Positions 16,415-24,665 of a stretch of 63,183 nucleotides of DNA are shown piece after piece; the stretch's first letter is position 1, and each line of letters begins with the position of its first letter. The translations under genes were made by a program, and so were the position numbers. Source of the stretch: Opitutia bacterium UBA7876 (GTDB lineage: Bacteria > Verrucomicrobiota > Verrucomicrobiia > Opitutales > Seribacteraceae); contig DLRY01000009.1 in the NCBI GenBank assembly GCA_002500665.1, positions 1-63,183 of the forward strand, read 5' to 3'. The notes beneath the pieces were generated by a model. The model was not told the origin of the DNA and searched no databases. It saw only the letters and a list, made by a program, of their open reading frames with translations.

Positions 16415-16615
16415 TTATTGACTGCTCGCGGAGGGATTACTCTCGATGATGAAGTCCGGATCAATGAAAATGGTTCCGTTGTAGGGAGGCACGCCGTATG
16501 AGGGGTATCGCGTCGCCATCCAAGACGGGAGGATGGGGCGGAAAATATTTTTGCTTCGCTTCAATGGGCCATAAGTTAAATCGGCTAAATCACCCCAAAA
16601 GTCAGACCAAGGCAA
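16415..16615 (-). CDS. Small hypothetical ORF or remnant (TTG start)
   Basis: A 66-codon frame starts with TTG at 16615, preceded by AGAGG five bases away, and ends at 16415 just upstream of the gpmA palindrome. The sequence looks protein-like: PWSDFWGDLADLTYGPL, then YPSYGVPPYNGTIFIDPDFI. From memory, a segment like GTIFIDPDII occurs in larger secreted proteins of related bacteria, so this may be the decayed end of such a gene. It has no signal peptide or full domain. It is the only coding candidate in the 311-nt gap between gpmA and fxsA. Confidence 0.3.
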   Translation of the reverse strand: MPWSDFWGDLADLTYGPLKRSKNIFRPILPSWMATRYPSYGVPPYNGTIFIDPDFIIESNPSASSQ

Positions 16616-16673
16616 ATGAACCTCTTAGCCGCGGCTTGTAAAATTTCTTGAATGCAGCCAACCTGAGGATAAA

Positions 16674-17111
16674 TTGGAATATATGTTCGGACGGCTTCTC
16701 ATTCTTTTCATCGTTGTACCCATCGTAGAGCTCTACCTGCTCGTTCAGTTGGGGCTAAGGATCGGGCTCCCCCCGACCTTGGGCCTAATTGTCCTAACTG
16801 GCTTTCTCGGAGCATCCCTCGCTCGCCAGCAAGGTCTCTCCACCCTACGGAAAATCCAGCAGGAAGTAAGAAATGGTCGCTCACCTACCCAGGAACTGGT
16901 GGAGGGCGTGATGATTCTGCTCGGGGGAATCGTTCTTCTGACCCCGGGCATCCTGACCGATCTCTTCGGATTCGCCCTGCTTCTGCCCTGGTTCCGAAAA
17001 TCCTTTGCCCGCAAGATGAGGAAGGACTTCGAGAAATCCGTCCTCAAGAAAAGTTTCCGCCACGGCAAATCCTCTGGATTCCGCAAGGACGACGACGTCA
17101 TCGACGTCTAG
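16674..17111 (+). CDS. fxsA: FxsA family membrane protein
   Basis: The 145-aa inner-membrane protein matches FxsA, known in E. coli for relieving phage T7 exclusion when overproduced, with no settled enzymatic role. Visible are GRLLILFIVVPIVELYLLVQ, GLPPTLGLIVLTGFLGASLA, the LEGVMILLGGI-type third segment with LLTPGILTDLFGFALLLPW, and a basic cytoplasmic tail. A GAGG at 16665-16668 is well spaced for the TTG at 16674 and too far from the ATG at 16683, so the TTG start is preferred. It is convergent with the small gene at 17133. Confidence 0.88.
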   Translation: MEYMFGRLLILFIVVPIVELYLLVQLGLRIGLPPTLGLIVLTGFLGASLARQQGLSTLRKIQQEVRNGRSPTQELVEGVMILLGGIVLLTPGILTDLFGFALLLPWFRKSFARKMRKDFEKSVLKKSFRHGKSSGFRKDDDVIDV

Positions 17112-17132
17112 GCGCGCTCCCTCCTTCGCCAG

Positions 17133-17378
17133 TCAGTCCCCTTCGCCGGACAAGTCACTCACTTGCCTCATGAGGGCGTCACGGAACTCGGGGCCCAGTC
17201 CTTCCCTGCGGGCGATCTCGACATAGAAGGGAACGAAGTCCTCCTGGTCGAGGGCCTTAAGTGCAATGTTGTGAAAAGGGTCGGAAGACTCAACGAAGTA
17301 GGTGTGTCCGCCAAAGGAAAAGGTGATTCCCTCATCGGTCCGGAAAACCGCCAGTCTCTGGGTTGCTTTGTCTCTCAT
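17133..17378 (-). CDS. Conserved-looking 81-aa hypothetical protein
   Basis: The ATG at 17378 opens an 81-residue soluble protein with no signal peptide or membrane span. The sequence contains RLAVFRTDEGITFSFGGHTY, then a stretch with ALKALDQEDFVPFYVEIARR and a short acidic tail. The frame is open much further upstream, but that part lies antisense to the rhomboid gene and looks non-coding. It is divergent from the rhomboid gene, with a perfect 10-bp palindrome CGGGGCCCCG (17401-17410) in the 90-bp gap. Function unknown. Confidence 0.55.
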   Translation of the reverse strand: MRDKATQRLAVFRTDEGITFSFGGHTYFVESSDPFHNIALKALDQEDFVPFYVEIARREGLGPEFRDALMRQVSDLSGEGD

Positions 17379-17468
17379 GGCGGAAATATTCAAAAACGAT
17401 CGGGGCCCCGGATCAAGTATCTTCATGCGGGTTGCCAACCTAGAAGATTTCGCTAGCTTTGTATCGCA

Positions 17469-18206
17469 ATGCTCTTCCTTCCGTACAGGGACGACAACCC
17501 GACCAATTCCCCCCCCGTGGTAAACTGGGTGCTGATCGGCTTGAACGTCTGGGTCTACCTCGCCATGCAACTTCCATTGGACGATCAAGGAGCCCGTGCT
17601 TATTTCGCTGATTATGGGTTTGTGCCGGTCGACTTCTTCAGTGCATTCGGCGAGCCAAGCACGGAAGCGGTTTTCTCCCAGCTTGCCTCAGCCATGACTT
17701 CCATGTTCAGCCACGGGGGACTTCTTCACTTGCTGGGAAACTTGCTTTTCCTCTACCTGTTTGGTGACAATGTGGAGGACGCCATGGGGAAGTTCCGCTA
17801 CCTTTTCTTCTACTTGGCCTGCGGCCTTCTCGCCGCCTTGGGCCAGGCTTTCGCCCAACCACAGTCCATGCTTCCAATGATCGGGGCTTCGGGAGCGATT
17901 TCCGGGGTGCTCGCCGGCTACCTCTTGCTTTATCCGCGGGCCAACGTCAGGGTTTTCTACTGGTTTCTGGTTCTGCTCGGCACGGTCTACCTGCCCGCAT
18001 ACCTGTTGCTTGGGCTTTGGTTCCTTAGGGATCTCCTAGCCTTCACAGCCCCGGATTGGGATTCCAGCGGAATTGCCACTGCCGCCCACCTTGGCGGTTT
18101 CGCCGCGGGTCTTCTCCTCACTCCCCTTATGAAAAAGAGCAAGGTGCGGATGTTCCAAAGCGGAAATTCTCGCCCTTTTTCTCGCCATGCCCCAAAATTC
18201 CGTTAA
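17469..18206 (+). CDS. Rhomboid family intramembrane serine protease
   Basis: The 245-aa protein is a six-helix rhomboid that cleaves membrane proteins within the bilayer. Catalytic elements are clear: the HLLGNLLFL segment (His87, Asn91), GASGAISG with nucleophile Ser141, and AAHLGGFAAG with His207. The N-terminal LPYRDDNP ... VVNWVLIGLNVWVYL is typical of the bacterial subgroup. A long loop between helices 1 and 2 (about 35-80) resembles the L1 region. A short basic C-terminal tail follows the last helix. Its substrate is unknown; it may process exported proteins encoded elsewhere. Confidence 0.92.
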   Translation: MLFLPYRDDNPTNSPPVVNWVLIGLNVWVYLAMQLPLDDQGARAYFADYGFVPVDFFSAFGEPSTEAVFSQLASAMTSMFSHGGLLHLLGNLLFLYLFGDNVEDAMGKFRYLFFYLACGLLAALGQAFAQPQSMLPMIGASGAISGVLAGYLLLYPRANVRVFYWFLVLLGTVYLPAYLLLGLWFLRDLLAFTAPDWDSSGIATAAHLGGFAAGLLLTPLMKKSKVRMFQSGNSRPFSRHAPKFR

Positions 18207-18310
18207 TCTTTTGCTCTAATATTCCCATCTTTCTCCACCCGCTTTCACTCACTCGTGATAACGGGATAAAGCCATTCAGTAACAGAATTTCAGAAATATT
18301 TTCTTTCCTC

Positions 18311-21034
18311 ATGGAAAAAGCCTACCAACCGGCTGAAGTCGAAGACCGCCTCTATGCGAAGTGGTTGGAGGACGGGTGCTTTAGCGCCAAGAAGGACCTG
18401 GACAAGGAAGCCTACTCGATCGTCATTCCTCCCCCCAACGTGACTGGTGTACTGACCATGGGGCACGTCCTCAACAACACCATCCAAGATATTCTCGTCC
18501 GGCGGGCCCGGCAACAGGGCAAATCCGTCGTATGGATCCCCGGAACGGATCACGCCGGGATCGCCACCCAGGCCAAGGTCGAACAGGCCCTCCGGGAGGA
18601 GGACCGGACGAAGGAAGAACTGGGACGGGAAAACTTTCTCGAGCACGCAGCCCTCTGGAGAGACAAGCATGGGGGAATCATCCTCAAGCAACTGCGTAAG
18701 CTCGGTTGCTCTTGCGACTGGGACAGAAACGTCCACACGCTCGACGAAGACTACTCCAAGGCAGTCATCCAAGCCTTCGTAAAGCTTTACAAGAAAGGCT
18801 ACGTATACCGCGGACAGCGCATGGTCAACTGGTGCCCCCAGAGCCTCACCGCGCTTTCCGACGAAGAGGTGATCATGAAGCCCCAGAACAGTGTCCTCTA
18901 CAAGATCCGTTATGATATCGTGGAGACACCCGGGGCCTTCGTAGAGGTTTCCACCACCCGCCCCGAGACGATCGTAGGGGACGTCGCCCTGGCCATTCAT
19001 CCTGATGACCCGAGGTGGGAGACTCTCAAGGGCAAGCACGCCATGCGGCCCATCAATCCCCAGGCTATTCCCATCATTGCAGACGAGGCTGTGGAGAAGG
19101 ATTTCGGCACCGGCATCCTCAAGATTACGCCGGCTCACGACAAGCTCGATTTCGAAATAGCGCAGCGACACGAGTTGCCCATGATCGAGATCCTCGCCCC
19201 CGACGGAACCCTCAACGAACACGCCGGAGGCGAATACATAGGGATGGACAGATTCTCCGCAAGAAAGAAGGCGGCCAAACAATTGGCCGACGACGACAAA
19301 CTGATTGACGAGGAAGACCATCAAAACAACGTCGGCTTCTCCGAGAGAGCGGGAGTCCCCATCGAGCCGAGACTTTCCGAGCAGTGGTTTCTCAAATACC
19401 CCAGGGTGGAGGAGGCCAAGCAGGCGGTCCGCGATGGCCGGATAAAGTTTTTCCCAAAAAGGTGGGAAAAGACCTACCTCCACTGGTTGGAGAACATTCA
19501 GGACTGGTGCATCAGCCGGCAACTTTGGTGGGGTCACAGGATTCCCGTGTGGTACAAAAAGGGAGGGGTGCGTTCCGACCCCGCCAACTGGCACGTCTCC
19601 ACCTCAGGGCCGGCCGACCAAGAGATGTGGGAACAGGACGAGGACGTCCTTGATACCTGGGCGTCTTCCTGGCTCTGGCCCCTTGCGACCTTGGGCTGGC
19701 CAAGCGAAGTAGATATGGAAAGGAGGAGCTTGGATTATTTCTATCCCACCTCCGCCCTGGTTACGGGCCCCGACATCATCTTTTTCTGGGTCGCCCGCAT
19801 GATAATGGCCGGACTGGAATTCAACGGACGCTCCTACAAGCCCGACCAGGCAATCCCGGAGAATGAAATCGAGGGACGGATTCCCTTCAGGCACGTCTAT
19901 TTCACGGGAATCATCCGGGATTCGGAGGGAAGAAAAATGTCCAAGTCGCTGGGTAATTCCCCCGATCCACTGGACTTGATCGACAAATACGGAGCCGATG
20001 GTCTGAGGCACGGGATCATGAGCATTGCCCCAAAGGGACAGGACATCCGATTCTCAGAGGAACGCATTGAACAGGGCAGGAATTTCTGCAACAAGCTCTG
20101 GAACGTCTGCAGGTTCAGGCTGCTCTCTGGGGACTTGGTGGACAACTCAAGCATGGGCAAAATCACCTGGCGCATCAATTCCAAGCAAATAGGCGAATAC
20201 GACCAGGCCATCCTTCTGCGGCTGATCGAGACTTACGAAGACATCGACAAGCTCTACGAGGAATATGAATTCAACGAGGTTCTCAAGAATATATACCGGT
20301 TTTTCTGGAACGACTTTTGCGACTGGTACGTCGAGAACTCGAAGCCCCGCATGGCCGACGAAGCCCTCAAGGGAACCTGTCTCGCCGTACAGGACATCTG
20401 CCTGAGGCAGATTCTTCTCCTGCTCCATCCCTTCACACCATTTATCACCGAGGAACTCTGGAATCTTCTCGGCTTTTCTACTGGAAGCTCGATCCAGTTC
20501 GAGGACCCCGGGACTGCGGAAGACCTGATCGAGAAGCTGGGAAGCGGTGGAATCGAACTGGATAATTCCATACTCGTGGAAACGAACCTGATCCGCGAAT
20601 TGGTGACCGCAATGCGGGCCCTCAAGGCGGAGAGGAAAATGGCCAACAACCGCGATGTGGTCTTCTCTTTCGTAACTGAGGATGTGAAGGCCGTCACCAT
20701 CCAGCGACACGAGCAGTCGATCCTCTCCTCCGTTGGGGCATCCGCCATTGCCCGAGCCGACGCCCCTCCCTCCGGAGCTCCCAGCGTGGTTACTTCCTTG
20801 GGATCCTTTTTCCTCGACCTAAAGGCGGGCATCGACGTGGATGCCGAAAAACTTCGCCTGCAGGCTCAGGCGGAGGAACTGGACAAGGTAATTTGCTCCA
20901 TCCGGAGCAAGCTCGAAAACGCTTCCTTTACCTCCAAGGCGCCTCCCGAGGTGGTCGACGGTGCCCGTCATCAGTTAGCCGAGAACCAGACTAAACTGGA
21001 AGAGACCATGCAAGCCCTGCGGGCCATCCAGTAG
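18311..21034 (+). CDS. valS: Valyl-tRNA synthetase
   Basis: The 907-aa class I synthetase charges tRNA-Val. PPPNVTGVLTMGHVLNNTIQ holds the HIGH-type motif (TMGH, about 49-52) and KMSKS is at 542-546 in GRKMSKSLGNSPDP. The editing domain has VEVSTTRPETIVGDVALAIHP and GTGILKITPAHD. The tRNA-binding domain and a C-terminal coiled coil (about 845-905) complete the usual length. The ATG at 18311 is chosen because the upstream frame overlaps the rhomboid gene. A hairpin at 21075 may end the transcript. Confidence 0.97.
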   Translation: MEKAYQPAEVEDRLYAKWLEDGCFSAKKDLDKEAYSIVIPPPNVTGVLTMGHVLNNTIQDILVRRARQQGKSVVWIPGTDHAGIATQAKVEQALREEDRTKEELGRENFLEHAALWRDKHGGIILKQLRKLGCSCDWDRNVHTLDEDYSKAVIQAFVKLYKKGYVYRGQRMVNWCPQSLTALSDEEVIMKPQNSVLYKIRYDIVETPGAFVEVSTTRPETIVGDVALAIHPDDPRWETLKGKHAMRPINPQAIPIIADEAVEKDFGTGILKITPAHDKLDFEIAQRHELPMIEILAPDGTLNEHAGGEYIGMDRFSARKKAAKQLADDDKLIDEEDHQNNVGFSERAGVPIEPRLSEQWFLKYPRVEEAKQAVRDGRIKFFPKRWEKTYLHWLENIQDWCISRQLWWGHRIPVWYKKGGVRSDPANWHVSTSGPADQEMWEQDEDVLDTWASSWLWPLATLGWPSEVDMERRSLDYFYPTSALVTGPDIIFFWVARMIMAGLEFNGRSYKPDQAIPENEIEGRIPFRHVYFTGIIRDSEGRKMSKSLGNSPDPLDLIDKYGADGLRHGIMSIAPKGQDIRFSEERIEQGRNFCNKLWNVCRFRLLSGDLVDNSSMGKITWRINSKQIGEYDQAILLRLIETYEDIDKLYEEYEFNEVLKNIYRFFWNDFCDWYVENSKPRMADEALKGTCLAVQDICLRQILLLLHPFTPFITEELWNLLGFSTGSSIQFEDPGTAEDLIEKLGSGGIELDNSILVETNLIRELVTAMRALKAERKMANNRDVVFSFVTEDVKAVTIQRHEQSILSSVGASAIARADAPPSGAPSVVTSLGSFFLDLKAGIDVDAEKLRLQAQAEELDKVICSIRSKLENASFTSKAPPEVVDGARHQLAENQTKLEETMQALRAIQ

Positions 21035-21074
21035 GAGACTGGGCGAAGGACAAGATTGTCCCGAAAAGAACTTT

Positions 21075-21104
21075 GCTCCTTGATTCCCCGACCAAGGAGC
21101 GTTT
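21075..21104 (+). terminator. Candidate terminator hairpin after valS
   Basis: GCTCCTTG (21075-21082) pairs with CAAGGAGC (21093-21100) around a 10-nt loop, followed only by GTTTGT. The stem is perfect but the T-run is poor, so it may terminate weakly or act in another way. It lies between valS and the sulfatase gene. Confidence 0.4.
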
Positions 21105-21116
21105 GTAAAGGGCTTT

Positions 21117-22583
21117 ATGCAAATACAACCCAACCTCTCTCGACTGGCCTTGATCTGCGGGTTCGTCATTCCCCTCCTTTCCCTCGTCGCAGCCAAGCCT
21201 AGCTTCGTGCTTATCCTGGTCGACGACTTGGGATACATGGACGTCGGGGCCTACAACCCGAAAAGCTTCTACGACACTCCGAACATCGACCGACTGGCCG
21301 CCAGCGGCATGAAGTTCACCGACGGCTACGCCGCCAACCCCGTTTGCTCCCCCACCCGATTCGGCATCCAGACTGGAAGATACCCTACCCGCAAAGACGC
21401 CACCAATTACTTTAGCGGCCGGCGAGGCGGCCTTTTCAACTCGGCCCCTCTTCACGACAGGATGGATCTCGAGGAGATAACGATTGCCGAGGCCCTTGGG
21501 AAGAAGGGATACTCCACCTTCTTCGCCGGGAAATGGCACCTCGGCCCAACAGAGGAGTTCTGGCCGACCAAGCAAGGCTACGACGTCAATGCCGGAGGCT
21601 TTTCCAAGGGAGGGCCCTATGGCGGCAAGAAGTATTTCTCTCCATATGGCAACCCCCGTCTGGACGATGGGCCCGATGGCGAGCATTTGCCCGACCGATT
21701 GGCCACCGAAACCTGTGCCTTCATTGATAAGAACAAGGGCAAGCCGTTCTTCGCCATGCTTTCATTCTACTCCGTGCACACGCCCCTCATCGGTCGACCC
21801 GACCTGGTCGCCAAGTACAAGAAGAAAGCGACTGAGGTTAGCGGAGCCGAGTTCGGGGACGAGGAAATGACCTGGCCTAAGAACGGCAAGACCCGCAAGG
21901 TCCGGATTCTCCAGAAACACGCCGTCTACGGAGCCATGGTGGAAGCCATGGACCTGGCCGTAGGGAAAGTCCTTAAAAAGCTCGAGGAACTTGGCCTTGA
22001 AGACGAGGTCGTGGTCGCCTTCACCTCGGATAACGGCGGCCTTTCCACATCCGAGGGATCCCCAACCTCCAACCTGCCCCTGCGTGGAGGCAAGGGCTGG
22101 CTTTACGAAGGCGGGATACGCGAGCCCTTCCTGGTACGATGGCCCGGAAAGACCGAGCCCGGATCCGTTTGCAGTCATCCCGTGATGAGCACCGATTTCT
22201 TCTCCACCTTCGTCAAGGCGGCAGGCGGCAAGGTTGAGGGAGCCGGACCCATCGACGGCGTCGACCTGATGCCCCTGCTGGAGGGAGGCAAAACCCTCCA
22301 AAGAGAAGCCCTTTACTGGCATTACCCTCACTACAGCAACCAAGGCGGATTCCCCGGTGCCGCCATCCGGGTGGGAAACTGGAAGATGATCGAGCGTTTC
22401 GAGGACGGCCGGGTTCACCTTTACGACCTGGCAAACGACCCGGGCGAAAGAAGCGATCTTTCGAAAGTCCACCCCGAACGGACGTCCGACATGAGGGACA
22501 AGCTTCACAAATGGTATCGTGAAGTGGACGCAAAGTTTCTCCGGGCCAAGGGCGAGGAAGGCCGCCAACCATGGCGCCCCTAG
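21117..22583 (+). CDS. Exported sulfatase
   Basis: The 488-aa FGly sulfatase has a signal peptide ending near residue 26 (LALICGFVIPLLSLVAA). Metal ligands lie in LVDDLGYMDVG, the maturation signature CSPTR starts at Cys77 and is followed by IQTGRYP, and FAGKWHLGP, SFYSVHTPL and FTSDNGGLSTSEGSPT are present. This pattern differs from the first sulfatase and resembles the S1_16-like group common in marine polysaccharide utilisation. It lies 39 nt before the YjhG-type dehydratase gene, suggesting desulfation upstream of sugar-acid catabolism. The natural substrate is unknown. Confidence 0.93.
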   Translation: MQIQPNLSRLALICGFVIPLLSLVAAKPSFVLILVDDLGYMDVGAYNPKSFYDTPNIDRLAASGMKFTDGYAANPVCSPTRFGIQTGRYPTRKDATNYFSGRRGGLFNSAPLHDRMDLEEITIAEALGKKGYSTFFAGKWHLGPTEEFWPTKQGYDVNAGGFSKGGPYGGKKYFSPYGNPRLDDGPDGEHLPDRLATETCAFIDKNKGKPFFAMLSFYSVHTPLIGRPDLVAKYKKKATEVSGAEFGDEEMTWPKNGKTRKVRILQKHAVYGAMVEAMDLAVGKVLKKLEELGLEDEVVVAFTSDNGGLSTSEGSPTSNLPLRGGKGWLYEGGIREPFLVRWPGKTEPGSVCSHPVMSTDFFSTFVKAAGGKVEGAGPIDGVDLMPLLEGGKTLQREALYWHYPHYSNQGGFPGAAIRVGNWKMIERFEDGRVHLYDLANDPGERSDLSKVHPERTSDMRDKLHKWYREVDAKFLRAKGEEGRQPWRP

Positions 22584-22622
22584 TTCCACTCGAAACTGGT
22601 CGCAAGAGCGTTTTTCCCCACG

Positions 22623-24623
22623 ATGGATATTGACGCCGACTCCTCCTACCTGGAGGTGGAAGACGAGGACGTCTTTCGGGTCCGGACTACCGCGGAGGGA
22701 CCGCAAGGTTCCCTCGACCTTAGTGATGAGATGCTCCGACACTGGCCTTCCGGCGACCTCTTCGGGCTAAGTCAGAATGCGGGTATGGGCTGGAGCCCCC
22801 GGGAGATGCTCGGACCGCAAGTCCTCATCCTCAATAGCCACGGTGGCATCCGCAAACCGGACGGAACCCCCGTCGCCTTGGGCTACCACACCGGCCACTG
22901 GGAAATCGGGCTCCTCGCCGAGGCCGCCGCCAAGGAGTCCAAGAGGCTTGGGGCGGTACCCTTCGCTGCACATGTGAGCGACCCCTGCGACGGACGATCC
23001 CAAGGCACGCCGGCCATGTTCGAGAGCCTCGCCTATCGTAACGATGCATCCCTCGTGATGCGCAGGCTGGCACGCTCCCTGCCGACCGCCCGGTCCTTCA
23101 TGGGAGTCGCCACTTGCGACAAGAGCCTGCCCGCCATGATGATGACCTTGGCCAGCCTTGTAGACATGCCGACGATCCTCGTTCCCGGGGGCGTAACCCT
23201 ATCCCCCGAGGAAGGGGAAGACGCCGGCAAAGCCCAGTCCGTAGGCATTCGCTACGCCCATGGCGAGGTGAGCCTGGAAGAGGCGTCCCGAACCCTATGC
23301 AATACCTGCGCAAGTCCGGGAGGAGGGTGCCAGTTCCTCGGAACCGCCGCCACCTCCCAGGTAGTCGGTGAGGCTCTGGGCTTATCCCTCCCCCACTCCG
23401 CCCTCTCTCCGAGCGGCGAACCAGTTTGGCTGGAACTGGGAATACGCTCGGCACGGGCCCTCGAGAACCTTCGTAGGGAAAAGCTTACAACCAGGCAAAT
23501 CCTGACCGGAACGGCCCTGCGAAACGCCATGATCGTACATGCCGCCTGCGGTGGGTCCAGCAACCTGATCATTCACCTCACCGCCATCGCCTATCATGCC
23601 GGCCTTGCCCGTCCCGGGGTGGAAGACTGGGATGAGATCAACAAGCTCGTCCCACGTCTTGTAGACGTCCTGCCAAATGGTCCGAGGAACCACTCAACCG
23701 CTCAATTCTTCCTGGCCGGCGGGGTTCCCGAGCTGATGCTCAAGCTAAGGGAAATGGATTTGCTCGACCTTGAAGTTCTAACCTGCTCGGGCCGGACCCT
23801 TGCCGCCAACCTCGAAAACTGGGAGAAGTCGGACCGAAGGCAACGCTTCCGTTCCATCCTCACGGAACAGGACGGCGTTGACCCCAACGCCGTCATCATG
23901 GGCCTCGACAGAGCCCGTAAGGAAGGCCTGACCAGCACGGTCTGCTTTCCTAGGGGAAACCTCGCCCCCGTGGGATCGGTGGTCAAGAGCACCTCCATCG
24001 ACCCTTCCGTGGTGAGCCCCGACGGATGCTACCGCCTCACCGGACCGGCCCGCGTCTTTCACTCCGAGAAGAAAGCCATGGAAGCCGTCAAGGGGCTTTC
24101 GGAAAAACCGATTGCGCCCGGCGACGTCATCGTTCTGTGCAGCCGCGGGCCGATGGGCTCGGGTATGGAGGAAGTGGCCCAGGTAACCCTCGCCCTTAAA
24201 CACTTATCTTGGGGAAAGGAAGTCGCCCTCATCACCGATGCCCGCTTTTCCGGCGTCAGCACCGGGGCCTGCATTGGGCATGTCGGACCGGAAGCCTTGG
24301 CCGGCGGGCCGATCGGCAAGCTCCGGGAAGACGACTTGATCCAAATCGAGATCAACCGGACGAGCCTGGCGGGAACCATTGACTTCGTAGGCAGTAGGGA
24401 GGAACCCCTCACGGGAGAGGAAGGAGCGCGAGTCCTTGAGTCAAGGGAGCTGCACCCCGGCCTTGTTCCCGACTCGCTCTTGCACGAAGACACACGCCTC
24501 TGGGCCGCCCTTCAGAACGTTGGGGGAGGAACTTGGGGAGGGTGCGTTTATGATGTCGATGAAATCATCAGCCGTCTGGAGGCCTCCGGCCGCGCCTCTG
24601 CAAAAAATAAGCGGGACGCTTGA
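22623..24623 (+). CDS. yjhG: IlvD/Edd-family dehydratase, YjhG/YagF type (probable D-xylonate dehydratase)
   Basis: The 666-aa protein aligns along its whole length, from memory, with E. coli YjhG/YagF: PSGDLFGLSQNAGMGWSP, VSDPCDGRSQGTPAMFESL, MGVATCDKSLPAMMMTLA, CASPGGGCQFLGTAATSQVV, NAMIVHAACGGSSNL and DARFSGVSTGACIGHVGPEA. The cysteines needed for an Fe-S cluster (DPCDGR, ATCDKS, GGGCQFLG) are present. These enzymes dehydrate D-xylonate and related sugar acids to 2-keto-3-deoxy acids in the cytoplasm. Dihydroxy-acid dehydratase of branched-chain synthesis is less likely because of length and motif spelling. It sits between a sulfatase and an exported propeller, fitting a polysaccharide catabolic cluster. 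Confidence 0.88.
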   Translation: MDIDADSSYLEVEDEDVFRVRTTAEGPQGSLDLSDEMLRHWPSGDLFGLSQNAGMGWSPREMLGPQVLILNSHGGIRKPDGTPVALGYHTGHWEIGLLAEAAAKESKRLGAVPFAAHVSDPCDGRSQGTPAMFESLAYRNDASLVMRRLARSLPTARSFMGVATCDKSLPAMMMTLASLVDMPTILVPGGVTLSPEEGEDAGKAQSVGIRYAHGEVSLEEASRTLCNTCASPGGGCQFLGTAATSQVVGEALGLSLPHSALSPSGEPVWLELGIRSARALENLRREKLTTRQILTGTALRNAMIVHAACGGSSNLIIHLTAIAYHAGLARPGVEDWDEINKLVPRLVDVLPNGPRNHSTAQFFLAGGVPELMLKLREMDLLDLEVLTCSGRTLAANLENWEKSDRRQRFRSILTEQDGVDPNAVIMGLDRARKEGLTSTVCFPRGNLAPVGSVVKSTSIDPSVVSPDGCYRLTGPARVFHSEKKAMEAVKGLSEKPIAPGDVIVLCSRGPMGSGMEEVAQVTLALKHLSWGKEVALITDARFSGVSTGACIGHVGPEALAGGPIGKLREDDLIQIEINRTSLAGTIDFVGSREEPLTGEEGARVLESRELHPGLVPDSLLHEDTRLWAALQNVGGGTWGGCVYDVDEIISRLEASGRASAKNKRDA

Positions 24624-24665
24624 ATGAAGTTGCCCCAAGACAAGCCTTTGCCATTCTCTGGTGCC

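Noticed and set aside
18290..19594. Long minus-strand open frame opposite valS (434 codons)
   Set aside because: It lies wholly antisense to valS with no recognisable domain.
22623..24623. Dihydroxy-acid dehydratase (IlvD) of branched-chain synthesis
   Set aside because: Length (666) and motif spelling match the YjhG/YagF sugar-acid branch.
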